DNA from: CAYSPT01 sp964432985
GTDB taxonomy: Bacteria > Muiribacteriota > CAYSPT01
Assembly (NCBI GenBank): GCA_964432985.1
Contig: CAYSPT010000098.1
Location: 1 to 12,981 of the forward strand
Direction: 5' to 3'
Length of the DNA: 12,981 nt
Shown here: in pieces, positions 6,665 through 12,981 of the stretch
Layout of the letters: each line of letters starts with the position of its first letter
Numbering within the stretch: position 1 is the first letter of the stretch
The notes under the pieces: generated by a model
What the model saw: only the letters and a program-made list of their open reading frames with translations
Database searches by the model: none
Told to the model about the DNA's origin: nothing
Made by a program: the position numbers and the translations under genes

Positions 6665-7466
6665 TAAATGCACACGCGATATCAGTGTCGTATCAGTTGA
6701 GGCGCTCCTGGAATGGTGGCTGCCTCGTATCCGCCCAATCCTGAACTCAAAGATTGAGTCCGTCATGCTGTTCGGCAGTGTTACCTTGGGGGATTTTATG
6801 CCTGGTTGGAGCGATGTGGATGTGTGCGTTGTTTTAGATAAACCAATTTCTGATAGTGAAGCCGTGCAGATCGGCGGAGTTCACGATGACATGCGAGAAC
6901 GTTTCATTCGCGGGAGGAAAAATAATTGGAAATCCGGGCAGGTAATCGAAGGCCCGTATATCCCTGTTGATCTGGCGACAAATCCTGGTAAAACAGACTT
7001 TTGTTACATCGCCGGAGGAACGACACGAAAGCTGGCCAACTGTAACCCCATTTCGCCATTTGACCGTTATATGCTTTCCCATTACGGTTGCTGCTATTTC
7101 GGCCGCTCGATCTCATTTCCACCACCGAAAAGGGAGAGTTTGATTTGTCAACTCCATAAGGATCTTTCACAACTTGATGAACCGGGTGAATATCATCTGA
7201 ATTCATCAATTTGGCTCGCGGGTATAACACATTGGATCGCCCGGTCCATTGTCTTCTGGAGGGACGGGATGATGTTATCCAAGACCGCGGCTCTTGAACA
7301 TGAAATTGAGGCCGGCAGCCCATTCGCTGAATCATATCGTCTATCACTTCGCCTTCGAAAAGAAGGAAGTGCATCCACAGGCCATTATCTGCATGAGCTG
7401 CGAGAATGTTTTCTAAACATCGTTGAACCCGCCGCAGCTTTATTGAAACAGTTTGTTGACGGGTAG
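6657..7466 (+). CDS. ANT-like nucleotidyltransferase
   Basis: A 269-residue protein with a polymerase-beta-type nucleotidyltransferase N-terminus: LFGSVTLGDFMPGWSDVDVCV (38-58) gives the Gly40-Ser41 signature and the metal carboxylates Asp53 and Asp55. Glu98 or Asp105 (in VIEGPYIPVD) would supply the third. The C-terminal part is helical; IWLAGITHWIARSIVFWRDG followed by SKTAALEHEIE resembles the helical domain of aminoglycoside adenylyltransferases of the AadA/ANT(9) kind. It probably transfers AMP to a small hydroxyl-bearing molecule; an antibiotic substrate is only an inference and overall similarity to AadA looks low. ATG 6657 lies inside the end of the GNAT gene; GGAGA is 12 bases upstream, a little far, consistent with coupling to upstream translation. 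The next gene seems to have its own promoter overlapping this gene's end. Confidence 0.7.
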   Translation: MNSKCTRDISVVSVEALLEWWLPRIRPILNSKIESVMLFGSVTLGDFMPGWSDVDVCVVLDKPISDSEAVQIGGVHDDMRERFIRGRKNNWKSGQVIEGPYIPVDLATNPGKTDFCYIAGGTTRKLANCNPISPFDRYMLSHYGCCYFGRSISFPPPKRESLICQLHKDLSQLDEPGEYHLNSSIWLAGITHWIARSIVFWRDGMMLSKTAALEHEIEAGSPFAESYRLSLRLRKEGSASTGHYLHELRECFLNIVEPAAALLKQFVDG

Positions 7467-7485
7467 CCAGTCCCACTGACATAAT
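7456..7485 (+). promoter_or_regulatory. Sigma-70-like promoter of the double hydrolase
   Basis: TTGACG (7456-7461), an 18-bp spacer and CATAAT (7480-7485): five of six matches to each consensus hexamer. The -35 box lies in the last codons of the nucleotidyltransferase gene. Transcription would start near 7492, so the GTG there would be at the 5' end and the downstream ATG 7516 is the better start. Confidence 0.5.
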
Positions 7486-7515
7486 AATAAGGTGGACTTG
7501 AGGGGGCATGAAATC

Positions 7516-9663
7516 ATGAACGCAAAACGTACAATTTTGTTTTTTACATCTGTTGTGGTGTTTTTAGTAATCTGCACTTTTAGTCAGGCCGCAACGCCGG
7601 CTGATAGTGAAATTAAAACCTACAGTGCAGGGTTAAGGATAATCGATTTTGAATATATACATCCCCACGGGGAAAAGGAAGTGCTAACTACCGCTATCTG
7701 GTATCCTGCGCTGGAAGAAGAGGAGCAAATATCTTATAAGTCAAGCAAAAGGCAGTCTAATGAGAGTAAAGTAGCCCGTGATGCCAAGCCCGCTCCCACA
7801 GCCAATGCTTTCCCGGTGGTCCTCTATGCATCCGGTCTCTATGCCAGCGGTTACAGCTCTGCTTTTTTTTGTGAATACATAGCGCGTCACGGCTATGTAG
7901 TGGTGGCGCCTGACTACAACGATACATTGCCCCCTGAGTATGAAAAGCAGATGGCCTGGAGTCGGATAAGGGGAGGTAATACGTTCAATAGAGTTGTGCT
8001 GGCTGGCATGAAATGTAAGCAATTTGCTGATGATATGGGAACCGACCGCAGCAAATGCATTGCTTATTTGGAAGAACGCCGGTTGAAGCAGACCAGGTTT
8101 ATGATTGAGAAGATTGGAGAACTGAACAGCTCGAAGGATTCATTCCTGAATGGGATGTTGAACGAGAACGAAATAGGTATTTGCGGTCATTCACTGGGAG
8201 GGCTTACTTCTTTAGGGGTAATTGGTGCTTGTCCAGGCACCGAATATGAAGATCGCAGGATCAAGGCAGCGCTCTTACTTTCACCAACGGTGTATCCTTT
8301 TGAATTTACCCTGCGATATATCAAGACTCCTTTCATGCTTATATTTGGGGAAAATGATCCGCCAAGCTTAGGGCCGGAAGATGTCTCGAGGCAGTTAATC
8401 TATGACCGGGCAAGGGTTCCCAGATTTCTTTGCATCTTGAAAGACGGAGAGCATCTTGATTTTACAAACAAGGTGTGCGGCAGGGTCCCTCTTTACCGCG
8501 GCGTAGAAACCAAAACAAAGGCAGAAGCGATATGCCGCTACGGGCTGGCTTTTTTGCAAAAGTATCTCAGGGACGATACTTCCGCGGACAGAGTCTTGAG
8601 CCGGACACATCCGGGCTGGATTAAGTACATGAGTGATGAAGAATCGCCTGTGCTCACCCAGGAGGGTGTTTCGGAAAGACCGGAGGAAAAGGACGATCCC
8701 TCGACTGAGTTTATCGAGGAAGAGGTGGTGCCGCCGCCGGGAAGCCGGTTTATGGGCAAGACCAGAGCTGCAGGCGGGGACCTGGGAATGTTCACTCCGT
8801 ACAGGGGAGACTCAGAAGAAACTGCTCCGGCTACGAATGACCTGCCGACACGCTTTTCGGATGACCAGTCGGCACGCTCTTCAGAAGAGGATCTGGCCGT
8901 GGAAAGGGATATCCTCTATTTGACTGATAGAGGGACAAACAGGCATCGTCTTGACATTTATCTCCCCCGTCAGCCAAACGACGCCCCGGTTTTGATGTTT
9001 GTTCATGGGGGAGGATGGAGGAATGGCAGCAAGGATGGAAAATTATTTCCCGACTTTGCGAAAAACTTTGCCCGCAATGGTTATGTTACCGTCTTGCCAA
9101 ATTATCGACTCTCAGACGTCGCCCAACACCCCACTCAAATCAATGATGTGGCCGCCGCCTTTGCATGGACTTACAACAATATCAACAGATACGGCGGTGA
9201 CAACAGGAAGATCTATATCAGCGGTCATTCCGCGGGAGGACATCTTGTTTCTCTTCTTGCTCTCGACACACGTTATCTCAACCGGGTAAATGTGCCTGCT
9301 GGAGCGATAAAGGGGGTCCTGGCGCTGTCAGGCGTCTTCGATATACCGAAGATGAATCCAAGATCATTGAAGAAGATGGTTGAACCAGCGTTTGGAAGTA
9401 ACCCTGAGGTTTGGCAGGCGGCATCGCCCATCACCCACGTTAGAGGCGGGGCGCCGCCTTTTCTGGTTCTATACGCTCAAATGGATCCTAAAACTCTTAG
9501 ACAGCAGGCCGTAGCATTCGCCAAAGCGCTCCGGGAAAAAAATAACAGGGTTGAAACCGTCCTGCTTAAACGTCAGGGGCACGTGAGTGAACTTTTTGGC
9601 AGTCGCCTCGGTAAAAATCCCATGGCCGGTCCCATGCTCGAGTTTCTCAAAAGTTTTCGTTAG
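7516..9663 (+). CDS. Exported protein with two alpha/beta-hydrolase domains
   Basis: A 715-residue fusion. A signal peptide (MNAKRT, hydrophobic core, likely cleavage after SQA near residue 25) sends it out of the cytoplasm. Domain 1 (about 35-350) resembles PAF-acetylhydrolase/dienelactone-hydrolase-like esterases: LTTAIWYPA, nucleophile Ser226 in GHSLGG, Asp281 in FGEND and His313 in GEHLD. A Pro/Glu/Asp-rich linker (about 372-462) looks disordered. Domain 2 (about 463-715) is an esterase/lipase of the hormone-sensitive-lipase or BD-FAE type: HGGGW (497-501) oxyanion motif, Ser572 in GHSAGG, Asp657 and His689. Both triads look intact. Substrates are unknown; esters of polysaccharides or lipids are possibilities. 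Start: ATG 7516 has AGGGGG nine bases upstream and begins the signal peptide directly; GTG 7492 would add eight residues. The last 4 bp overlap the stop of the convergent histidine kinase gene. Confidence 0.88.
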   Translation: MNAKRTILFFTSVVVFLVICTFSQAATPADSEIKTYSAGLRIIDFEYIHPHGEKEVLTTAIWYPALEEEEQISYKSSKRQSNESKVARDAKPAPTANAFPVVLYASGLYASGYSSAFFCEYIARHGYVVVAPDYNDTLPPEYEKQMAWSRIRGGNTFNRVVLAGMKCKQFADDMGTDRSKCIAYLEERRLKQTRFMIEKIGELNSSKDSFLNGMLNENEIGICGHSLGGLTSLGVIGACPGTEYEDRRIKAALLLSPTVYPFEFTLRYIKTPFMLIFGENDPPSLGPEDVSRQLIYDRARVPRFLCILKDGEHLDFTNKVCGRVPLYRGVETKTKAEAICRYGLAFLQKYLRDDTSADRVLSRTHPGWIKYMSDEESPVLTQEGVSERPEEKDDPSTEFIEEEVVPPPGSRFMGKTRAAGGDLGMFTPYRGDSEETAPATNDLPTRFSDDQSARSSEEDLAVERDILYLTDRGTNRHRLDIYLPRQPNDAPVLMFVHGGGWRNGSKDGKLFPDFAKNFARNGYVTVLPNYRLSDVAQHPTQINDVAAAFAWTYNNINRYGGDNRKIYISGHSAGGHLVSLLALDTRYLNRVNVPAGAIKGVLALSGVFDIPKMNPRSLKKMVEPAFGSNPEVWQAASPITHVRGGAPPFLVLYAQMDPKTLRQQAVAFAKALREKNNRVETVLLKRQGHVSELFGSRLGKNPMAGPMLEFLKSFR
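8837..8884 (+). repeat. 24-bp imperfect tandem duplication in linker
   Basis: Units 8837-8860 and 8861-8884 match at 19 of 24 positions and encode NDLPTRFS and DDQSARSS in the interdomain linker. It is a small in-frame expansion of disordered sequence. Confidence 0.6.
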
Positions 9664-11507
9664 CCGATCGCCGGGGGGTGGTCGAGCCAGTTCTTGAGAT
9701 CGCGGAGCGCGGCCTTCGTCCGCCCGCGGTGGACCTTGGCCGCACCCTTCTCCAAACGCCGGCCGATGGTGGCTAGATCGGCCATCCGGAAGAGACCGCC
9801 AGCCCCCCTGACCTTGTGGCCGATGGCCCGGACGGCCTCGAAGTCCCCGTCGCGCAGGGCCTCCTCGGCCGAGCAGTGCTGCGCAGCCAGGTCGACTATC
9901 AACTCATGCAGCAGGGCGGAGAGGCTGTCGTGGGAGACTGGCGTCGGTGCCGGTATGCCAGCCTCCGGTTTCCCCTTCTCGGCGGACGACCGCTCCTGCG
10001 CCAGGATCTTACGGATGGTCCTGATCAGTCCCCGCTTGGTGAAGACCTTGTCGAGAAAGCCGGTGAACATGGAGTAGCCGGGGCTGCTCGAGTCGGGCGA
10101 GGGGGAGGCCGTCAGGGCGATGATCGGGACCGGCCGCCGGTCCCGCTCCCGTTCCCACTCCCGCAGGGCGGCGGCGGTGGCGGTCCCGTCCATCACCGGC
10201 ATGCGGATGTCCATCAGGACCAGGTCGTAGGGATTGGCGGCGAACATCTCCAGACCTGACCGACCGTCCTCCGCCTCGTCGATCTGGTACGGGGTGTTCT
10301 TGAGGAAGGCCTTGATGACGTGTCGGCTCAACTGGTAGTCGTCCACCAGAAGGATCCGCACCGGCCGCCCCGTGGCCTCCTCATCGGAGAGTCCGTCTTC
10401 CCGGCTCGCGGCGAGAGGCATCGTCCCGTCCGTGGCTGGCACGGGCTCGAGCGGCAGGGTGAACCGGAAGGTGCTGCCTGCGCCCTCCGTGTCCTCCAGC
10501 CAGATCTGCCCCCCCAGGAGCTCGACGAAGTTCTTGCAGATAGCCAGCCCGAGGCCGCTGCCGCTGTGCTCCCGGTCCCGGACCGGGTCGACCTGGGAGA
10601 AGGGCTCGAATAGGCTCGCCTGCTTCGCCTCCGGGATCCCGCACCCGGTGTCAGCGACGGAGAAGAGGAGCATGCCGACCGGGTCGGCGGAGTGCCGGGA
10701 AGCCTTGACCGAGACGGCGCCCCGGGCGGTGAACTTGTGGGCATTCGCCACCAGGTTTATCAGGATCCGCTTGAGGAGGACCTGGTCGGTAAACACCCAC
10801 CGCGGAACGTCCTGCTGAAGCCGATGGGAGAAGTCGAGCCCCTTGGCCCTCATTTGCGGGCCGAACATGGCGGCCAGCTCGTCGAGCACATCCTGGAGCT
10901 GGAAGACCTCCTTCTCCGCCTTGAGGCGCCCAGCATCAATCTTGGCCTGGTCTAGCAGGTCGTTGATCAGGTTAACCAGCCGCTGCCCTTCGCTCTGAAA
11001 GATGGCCAGGTACTCGGCGATCTCGCCGTCGGACCTCGCCTCCTCCATCAAACCTGCAATGGCCAGCAGGGCGGTAAGCGGTGTACGGATGTCGTGGCCG
11101 ATGGCGGCCAGGAAATCCGACTGGGCCCTGGCGGCCGTCACCGCGGCGTCCCTGGCCTGGTTAGCGGTGATGAGGGCCACCCTCAGGCGGGCCAGCAAGA
11201 TGGTGGTGACGAGGAAAATAGCCCCCCGCACGAAGGCGTTCCAGTAATCGATGGCCGGGTGGGAGTGGGTGAGCCCGCCGAGCCGCTCCAGGAAGTACCA
11301 CAGAACAGCACACAGGAGCGACAGGACCAAGCCCGGCCATACCCCCCGGCGCCAGCTCAGGAGGCCGATGGGGATCAGGTAGAAGACGGAAAACGACACA
11401 TCGATCCCGGTCACATAGTCCAACCCTCCTACCACGGCCACCATCGCCAGCGTGGCGGCCAGGTCGGCGAGCAGAGCCAGACCGTAATTTCTCGATGTGT
11501 CCCCCAT
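9660..11507 (-). CDS. Hybrid sensor histidine kinase (HisKA-HATPase-REC-HPt)
   Basis: A 615-residue unorthodox sensor kinase with all phosphorelay steps in one chain. Numbering from ATG 11507: hydrophobic segments between about 10 and 108 form a membrane sensor without a sizeable periplasmic domain, including DYVTGIDVSFSVFYLIPIG, a module also seen in diguanylate cyclases. HisKA has His138 (AAIGHDIRTPL). The ATPase has the N-box NLVANAHKF (from 251), DTGCGIP (from 286) and GSGLGL (from 316). REC has Asp389/Asp390, phosphoacceptor Asp433 (LVLMDIRMP), Thr466 and Lys487; Lys487 is followed by Val rather than the usual Pro. HPt has His564 in GHKVRGAGGLF. No separate response regulator with an output domain is nearby, so the relay target lies elsewhere. 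ATG 11507 is preferred over ATG 11546: GGGAAAGGGA precedes it, and the sigma-54 promoter would start transcription downstream of 11546. Its composition is GC-rich. Confidence 0.9.
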   Translation of the reverse strand: MGDTSRNYGLALLADLAATLAMVAVVGGLDYVTGIDVSFSVFYLIPIGLLSWRRGVWPGLVLSLLCAVLWYFLERLGGLTHSHPAIDYWNAFVRGAIFLVTTILLARLRVALITANQARDAAVTAARAQSDFLAAIGHDIRTPLTALLAIAGLMEEARSDGEIAEYLAIFQSEGQRLVNLINDLLDQAKIDAGRLKAEKEVFQLQDVLDELAAMFGPQMRAKGLDFSHRLQQDVPRWVFTDQVLLKRILINLVANAHKFTARGAVSVKASRHSADPVGMLLFSVADTGCGIPEAKQASLFEPFSQVDPVRDREHSGSGLGLAICKNFVELLGGQIWLEDTEGAGSTFRFTLPLEPVPATDGTMPLAASREDGLSDEEATGRPVRILLVDDYQLSRHVIKAFLKNTPYQIDEAEDGRSGLEMFAANPYDLVLMDIRMPVMDGTATAAALREWERERDRRPVPIIALTASPSPDSSSPGYSMFTGFLDKVFTKRGLIRTIRKILAQERSSAEKGKPEAGIPAPTPVSHDSLSALLHELIVDLAAQHCSAEEALRDGDFEAVRAIGHKVRGAGGLFRMADLATIGRRLEKGAAKVHRGRTKAALRDLKNWLDHPPAIG

Positions 11508-11546
11508 GTCCCTTTCCCGAGCACCGGTGCGCTCCCTGGAGATCAT

Positions 11547-11562
11547 AGCAAAAAAGGTGCCA
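11547..11562 (-). promoter_or_regulatory. Sigma-54-type promoter of the histidine kinase
   Basis: On the minus strand the sequence reads TGGCAC (11562-11557), five bases, TTGCT (11551-11547). This is a full match to the TGGCAC-N5-TTGCW core with the required GG-N10-GC spacing. Transcription would start near 11536, leaving a leader of about 28 bases that carries the palindrome GCACCGGTGC (11521-11530) and the ribosome binding site. An activator (enhancer-binding protein) is expected but not encoded in the window. Confidence 0.6.
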
Positions 11563-11802
11563 GTTTTATTTTCCCCTGGGCCGGTTCCTCGGGGATATTG
11601 ACAAAACCTCTTCCAGTAAAGTTTTTATATTATAATTTTTCAGCGTTGGTCCAATGGTTTCATCGTCATCCCGCCACCCCTCATCGTGCGAAATTAGTCA
11701 GATCAGAAGAAAGAATGTAGAAAAAATAGCACGTGGGAATAGTCTTCACTGCATCAGCCCATTGGGTTTTCGTGGCTTGTTGCTCACCGGTCATTCCTGT
11801 AA
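11563..11802. other. AT-rich non-coding stretch
   Basis: I see no gene here. It holds a TTGACA (11598-11603) and a TATAAT (11631-11636), but these are 27 bp apart, too far for a normal promoter. CCCC (11573-11576) and GGGG (11591-11594) are weakly symmetrical. The stretch probably contains decayed mobile-element sequence continuous with the transposase remnant that follows. Confidence 0.4.
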
Positions 11803-12024
11803 AAAACGATAATTGCAGTAGCCAGAGAACTTGTCGGATTTATCTGGGCCATTGCCATGGAATCCGGTGACATTAATCCTACAGATGAGGAAGCAGGTTC
11901 ACAGGCACGTTCGTAGGATCCTCATGACTTCCTATTAGGAAAGAAGAGGAAGGGAAAAAGTAGCCGTGAGGCAAAGGAATTTCTGAGATTGGGTGTCAAC
12001 TTGGATGTCACAAAGAGTGCGTGA
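11803..12024 (+). pseudogene. IS110-family transposase C-terminal remnant
   Basis: Between in-frame stops at 11800-11802 and 11914-11916 the plus frame encodes KTIIAVARELVGFIWAI and then AMESGDINPTDEEAGSQARS. AVARELxGFIWAI is a hallmark of the C-terminus of IS110/IS116/IS902 transposases. The same frame stays open after that stop, up to TGA 12022-12024 (beginning DPHDFLLGKKRKGK). The second stretch may be the natural tail after a nonsense mutation, or unrelated sequence. There is no start codon, DEDD catalytic domain or detectable upstream part, so this is a dead fragment. It lies between the histidine kinase promoter and the hicBA region. Confidence 0.6.
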
Positions 12025-12042
12025 AAAAGCTTGTTTTTTCGC
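12019..12042 (-). terminator. Possible weak terminator after the 63-aa ORF
   Basis: On the minus strand GCG and AAAAA pair with TTTTT and CGC around a short loop, directly after the stop of the small membrane-protein gene. The stem is A/T-rich, with an A-tract on one side and a T-tract on the other, so its strength is doubtful. Confidence 0.25.
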
Positions 12043-12234
12043 TCAGTTGCCCGTGAAAAATGCGCCGATTTTGGGATCGAGCCATTCTATCACGTACAGT
12101 CCGAAATAAAACGAAAATGCTCCTGCTGTCCACTCTTGACTATGCTCACCGAGCATCAACCAGAAGAACACGCCTATAACTGCATGAACACCCAGGACTA
12201 CAAGACGGTGCAGGTGTCTGCGATTGTGTATCAT
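12043..12234 (-). CDS. Small two-helix membrane protein, unknown
   Basis: A 63-residue protein with a basic start (MIHNRRHLHR) and two likely transmembrane helices, LVVLGVHAVIGVFFWLML and TAGAFSFYFGLYVIEWL, with a short polar link GEHSQEW and the tail DPKIGAFFTGN. I do not recognise a family. The case for a real gene is the near-perfect Shine-Dalgarno GGAGGTGA ending about four bases before ATG 12234, together with the clean hydrophobic pattern. It follows hicA by 53 bp on the same strand, so it may be co-transcribed with the toxin-antitoxin pair. The hydrophobicity rules out a simple shadow of a plus-strand gene, since no convincing plus-strand gene exists here. Confidence 0.6.
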   Translation of the reverse strand: MIHNRRHLHRLVVLGVHAVIGVFFWLMLGEHSQEWTAGAFSFYFGLYVIEWLDPKIGAFFTGN

Positions 12235-12287
12235 TCTGTCACCTCCATATCCGGAGTAGAAAAAACAGAAGGCAGTGTGGGGTTAGT

Positions 12288-12503
12288 TTACAGGTCATCA
12301 GGGGTAAGACCGGTTCTCTTCGCGATGCGGGCCAGCATACGAGGACCGATCTCTTCCCGGTCATGAAAGGAAAAAACGAAATTGGGCCAGCCCGGGCGGC
12401 TGAGGACCTTGTGGGACGTACCGGACTGCCGCTTGATGGACCAACCGATACGCAGTAGCGCGGAGAGGACCTGCCGGGCCTTGGTTGACGGCCACCTGCT
12501 CAT
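12288..12503 (-). CDS. hicA: HicA-family mRNA interferase toxin
   Basis: A 71-residue YcfA/HicA-type toxin with a double-stranded-RNA-binding-like fold that cleaves mRNA. Visible signatures are the helix KARQVLSALLRIGW, RQSGTSHKVL with the catalytic His31, the strand NFVFSFHDREEIG, and the C-terminal helix MLARIAKRTGLTPDDL. The length fits the family (about 60-85). It starts in a 4-bp ATGA overlap with the upstream hicB (12500-12503), so toxin translation is coupled to that of the antitoxin. Order is antitoxin first, the reverse of the classical hicAB order but well known. Although complete and apparently intact, activity cannot be judged from sequence. Confidence 0.88.
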   Translation of the reverse strand: MSRWPSTKARQVLSALLRIGWSIKRQSGTSHKVLSRPGWPNFVFSFHDREEIGPRMLARIAKRTGLTPDDL

Positions 12504-12703
12504 GCCGCCTGTACCAGGAACACTTCCCGCAATTCAGGGATTTCCTCCCCGTGCTCCAGCCTGTCGGCCATTGCCCGTAGGGCCAGGGCTTTAACCTTGT
12601 CTATCGCTTCCTGGCGACTCTGCCCGTAGACCATAACACCGGGTAGTTCCGTTATCTCGGCTATCCAGCGGCCATCCTCTTCTTGTTCGATCTCTATGAC
12701 CAT
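12500..12703 (-). CDS. hicB: HicB-family antitoxin, short form
   Basis: A 67-residue antitoxin that should bind and neutralise the HicA toxin encoded right after it. The N-terminal partial RNase H-like fold is clear: MVIEIEQEEDGRWIAEITEL, then PGVMVYGQSRQEAIDKVKALALRAMADRL. The chain ends at LREVFLVQAA, with no C-terminal ribbon-helix-helix or helix-turn-helix domain, so direct DNA binding for autoregulation is not obvious. ATG 12703 has only a weak purine stretch (GAGG, about 11 bases upstream). A sigma-70-like promoter lies just upstream. Confidence 0.88.
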   Translation of the reverse strand: MVIEIEQEEDGRWIAEITELPGVMVYGQSRQEAIDKVKALALRAMADRLEHGEEIPELREVFLVQAA

Positions 12704-12730
12704 GGTTCGAATTGCCTCGTTTCCTCTTAC

Positions 12731-12759
12731 AATATACCAGCAATGGCCTATTTGGGCAA
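12731..12759 (-). promoter_or_regulatory. Sigma-70-like promoter of hicBA
   Basis: On the minus strand TTGCCC (12759-12754), a 17-bp spacer and TATATT (12736-12731): four and five of six consensus matches at ideal spacing. Transcription would start near 12724, about 20 bases before the hicB ATG. Confidence 0.55.
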
Positions 12760-12850
12760 TTGTGGAATTTGGGGCACTGTCACTAAAGGCATATGGTAGA
12801 TGTTTTGCTGTAGTAAATATAATCTGAGGCCGTTTATCCCAAACAATTCC

Positions 12851-12879
12851 GACAAATGAAAAAGTGGAGCTGAGGGGAT
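12851..12879. repeat. Direct repeat copy 1 (tRNA-end, att-like)
   Basis: A 29-bp exact copy of 12928-12956, 77 bp away start to start. It holds the last 15 bases of the tRNA-Ala gene and 14 bases beyond it, but no further tRNA sequence. This arrangement is typical of att sites left by integrases that use a tRNA 3' end. Confidence 0.75.
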
Positions 12880-12927
12880 CGCAGGGTGCGGCGGGGGACC
12901 TGTGGTTGTTTGCTGGAGAGCTTTGCG

Positions 12928-12981
<54 letters not shown>

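Noticed and set aside
11598..11636. Perfect TTGACA and TATAAT hexamers
   Set aside because: They are 27 bp apart, far beyond the 16-19 bp range, and no plus-strand gene follows closely.
12031..12366. A 111-codon plus-strand frame across the small ORF and hicA
   Set aside because: It runs antisense to genes with better signals (strong ribosome binding site, HicA motifs) and shows no domain.
12880..12927. A second, degenerate tRNA upstream of repeat copy 1
   Set aside because: The sequence between the copies cannot form the T-stem or variable loop expected before the copied 3' end.

Overview
The window reads like a chromosomal accessory region of a Gram-negative bacterium, plausibly a deltaproteobacterium (Desulfuromonadota/Desulfobacterota-like). 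Supporting signs are a sigma-54-type promoter, a GAF-GAF-PAS class III cyclase, an unorthodox hybrid histidine kinase, proteins with Gram-negative-style signal peptides, and mixed GC content. No marker gene fixes the taxon, so this is a weak inference. Base composition is uneven: the cyclase and the histidine kinase look GC-rich, while about 5.65-9.6 kb and 11.56-12.9 kb look more AT-rich.

Left part (1-4404, all +): the 3' end of a coiled-coil protein built from 36-residue repeats (two copies identical in DNA) overlaps the start of a GAF-GAF-PAS-adenylate cyclase. Next come a membrane-anchored alpha/beta hydrolase and a small exported protein. Middle: a minus-strand membrane metallophosphoesterase (4502-5653) is divergent from a + block. 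That block holds a small membrane-anchored protein, an AAC(6')-like GNAT overlapping an ANT-like nucleotidyltransferase, and a 715-residue exported protein carrying two complete alpha/beta-hydrolase domains.

Right part (all genes on -): a hybrid histidine kinase (HisKA-HATPase-REC-HPt), whose stop codon overlaps that of the double hydrolase, starts behind a near-consensus sigma-54 promoter. Beyond it lie a decayed IS110-family transposase C-terminus, a 63-residue membrane protein, a hicB-hicA toxin-antitoxin pair with its own sigma-70-like promoter, and the 3' half of a tRNA-Ala(GGC). A 29-bp direct repeat duplicates the tRNA 3' end, which resembles a scar from an integrated element.

Functionally, the left part looks like cAMP signalling and the right part phosphorelay signalling, separated by envelope or exported hydrolases and an orphan pair resembling aminoglycoside-modifying enzymes. 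I see no complete defence island, CRISPR array or intact insertion sequence. The most unusual items are the double-hydrolase fusion, the GNAT/nucleotidyltransferase pair with a degenerate acetyl-CoA loop, the small membrane ORF behind hicBA, and the tRNA-end duplication.
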